The notes under the pieces are model-generated. The model was not told the origin of the DNA and did not search any database. It saw nothing but the letters and a program-made list of their open reading frames with translations. Below are positions 63,252 to 64,000 of a stretch of DNA of 64,000 bases, piece after piece (positions within the stretch are counted from its first letter, which is position 1; each line of letters opens with the position of its first letter). Made by a program: the position numbers and the translations under genes. Source of the stretch: Rhizophagus irregularis (lineage: Eukaryota; Glomeromycota; Glomeromycetes; Glomerales; Glomeraceae); assembly GCF_026210795.1 (NCBI RefSeq), contig NC_089437.1:2418001-2482000 (forward strand), in the 5' to 3' direction.

Positions 63252-64000
63252 ATGGCGGACAAAAAATGTACAATTTATATTGTTGATGTAGGACCTACAA
63301 TGTGGCAAGTCAAGCGGGACGAGGGTGGCATCGCGTTAGACTTGGCTCGAAAAGCCCTTTTGGCCATGCTTGAAGCAAAGGTATTTAATAATAATGAACA
63401 TTATTATTGTTATTTAAATAAAATGTTAAACGGAAGGGTGTAATATTGATCAGAATATCTGAATTAACGCGAAAGCTTTTACACGCGTTCGATTGTGGCG
63501 CAGTAGTTAGTTCGATGTTTGTAAGATGTAATTAATAAAAATTTCTCCTTTGTTCAAAATTCCTATGATAATTTAAAACGATGATCTTTAAGGTTTTTGC
63601 GGGTCTTAAATCCGATGTGACTGGGTTGCTTGTATTTGGAACAGATGGTAATAAGACAAATTTTGATTATCGGTTTATTAGATATTCGTTTACATGTACT
63701 TTTCTAATGTTCTAGAAACAGACAATCAACTGAATGATCAGACGCCAGGTGAATATGAGAATATAACTACACTATATCCAATAGAACAACCACAATTACC
63801 GATTCTTCGAACAGTAAATAACAATATGCCTCATGGAAATGTACAAGCAGATGGTACCTTAATTAAATTAACATTTCAACATAATGATTATTACTTGAAT
63901 TAATGTTTTATTCTATTTATTTAGCTTTTGATGCAATTATCGTTGCATTGAATATGATGGAAGAATATTGTAAAAAATTAAAGTTCACAAAAAAGATATA
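63252..64000 (+). CDS. KU80: Ku80 (5' part, runs off the window)
   Basis: DNA-end-binding subunit of the Ku heterodimer in non-homologous end joining and telomere maintenance. Exons 63252-63380, 63593-63647, 63716-63853 and 63925 to the edge join in phase. The product begins MADKKCTIYIVDVGPTMW, the N-terminal vWA-like beta strand and Asp. It then reads ALLAMLEAKVFAGLKSDVTG and LLVFGTDETDN, a Ku80 signature, and continues with the von Willebrand-like fold. Intron 1 is 212 bases, longer than the next two. Only about 130 residues are inside the window. Confidence 0.9.

Overview
The window looks like nuclear DNA of an early-diverging filamentous fungus, most like an AT-rich Mucoromycota/Glomeromycota genome of the Rhizophagus type. 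This placement is inferred, not proven. The genes are cut by many short (about 60-110 nt) AT-rich introns. The proteins are fungal-type (MTC1, SIP5, PFS2, SYO1, RPA43, Ku80). An Integrator subunit, usually said to be missing from yeasts, is present, and so are two U12-type AT-AC introns. No bacterial-style operons, CRISPR arrays, rRNA or tRNA genes were seen.

Layout. 0.3-1.7 kb: orphan coiled-coil gene with two MCB boxes upstream. 3.1-4.1 kb (-): mitochondrial-type NADH-cytochrome b5 reductase. 4.3-5.7 kb (+): second orphan coiled-coil gene. 5.9-7.3 kb (-): MTC1-like gene. 7.6-11.8 kb (+): BRO1/ALIX ESCRT adaptor with a long P/Q tail. 12.3-16.4 kb (-): large disordered protein. 18.0-19.2 kb (-): secreted GDSL/SGNH protein lacking the catalytic Ser and His. 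19.9-21.4 kb (-): unknown 511-aa protein. 21.7-24.9 kb (+): polyadenylation factor PFS2/WDR33. 26.7-31.9 kb (+): DNA polymerase delta catalytic subunit. 33.1-37.9 kb (-): Integrator subunit 10-like gene. 39.0-42.0 kb (-): SYO1/HEATR3. 42.3-43.2 kb (+): RNA polymerase I subunit RPA43. 43.7-45.8 kb (+): SIP5. 63.25 kb to the right edge (+): 5' part of Ku80.

Between 46.9 and 62.1 kb the window is mostly transposons. A non-autonomous hAT-like element carries two MITE-size insertions and a complete but decayed hAT element. Another element landed on its right edge and itself received a foldback element. Reading the target-site duplications gives an insertion order. A decayed MULE (53.8-57.3 kb) and a second decayed hAT (58.4-62.1 kb) follow.

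Four neighbouring gene pairs are divergent over only 200-270 bp (b5 reductase/coiled-coil, MTC1/BRO1, unknown/PFS2, SYO1/RPA43). The SYO1/RPA43 pair is functionally coherent, since both serve ribosome production. Exon models were built by hand from splice signals and reading-frame continuity. Phases were checked for every gene except DNA polymerase delta, where only some introns were checked individually.
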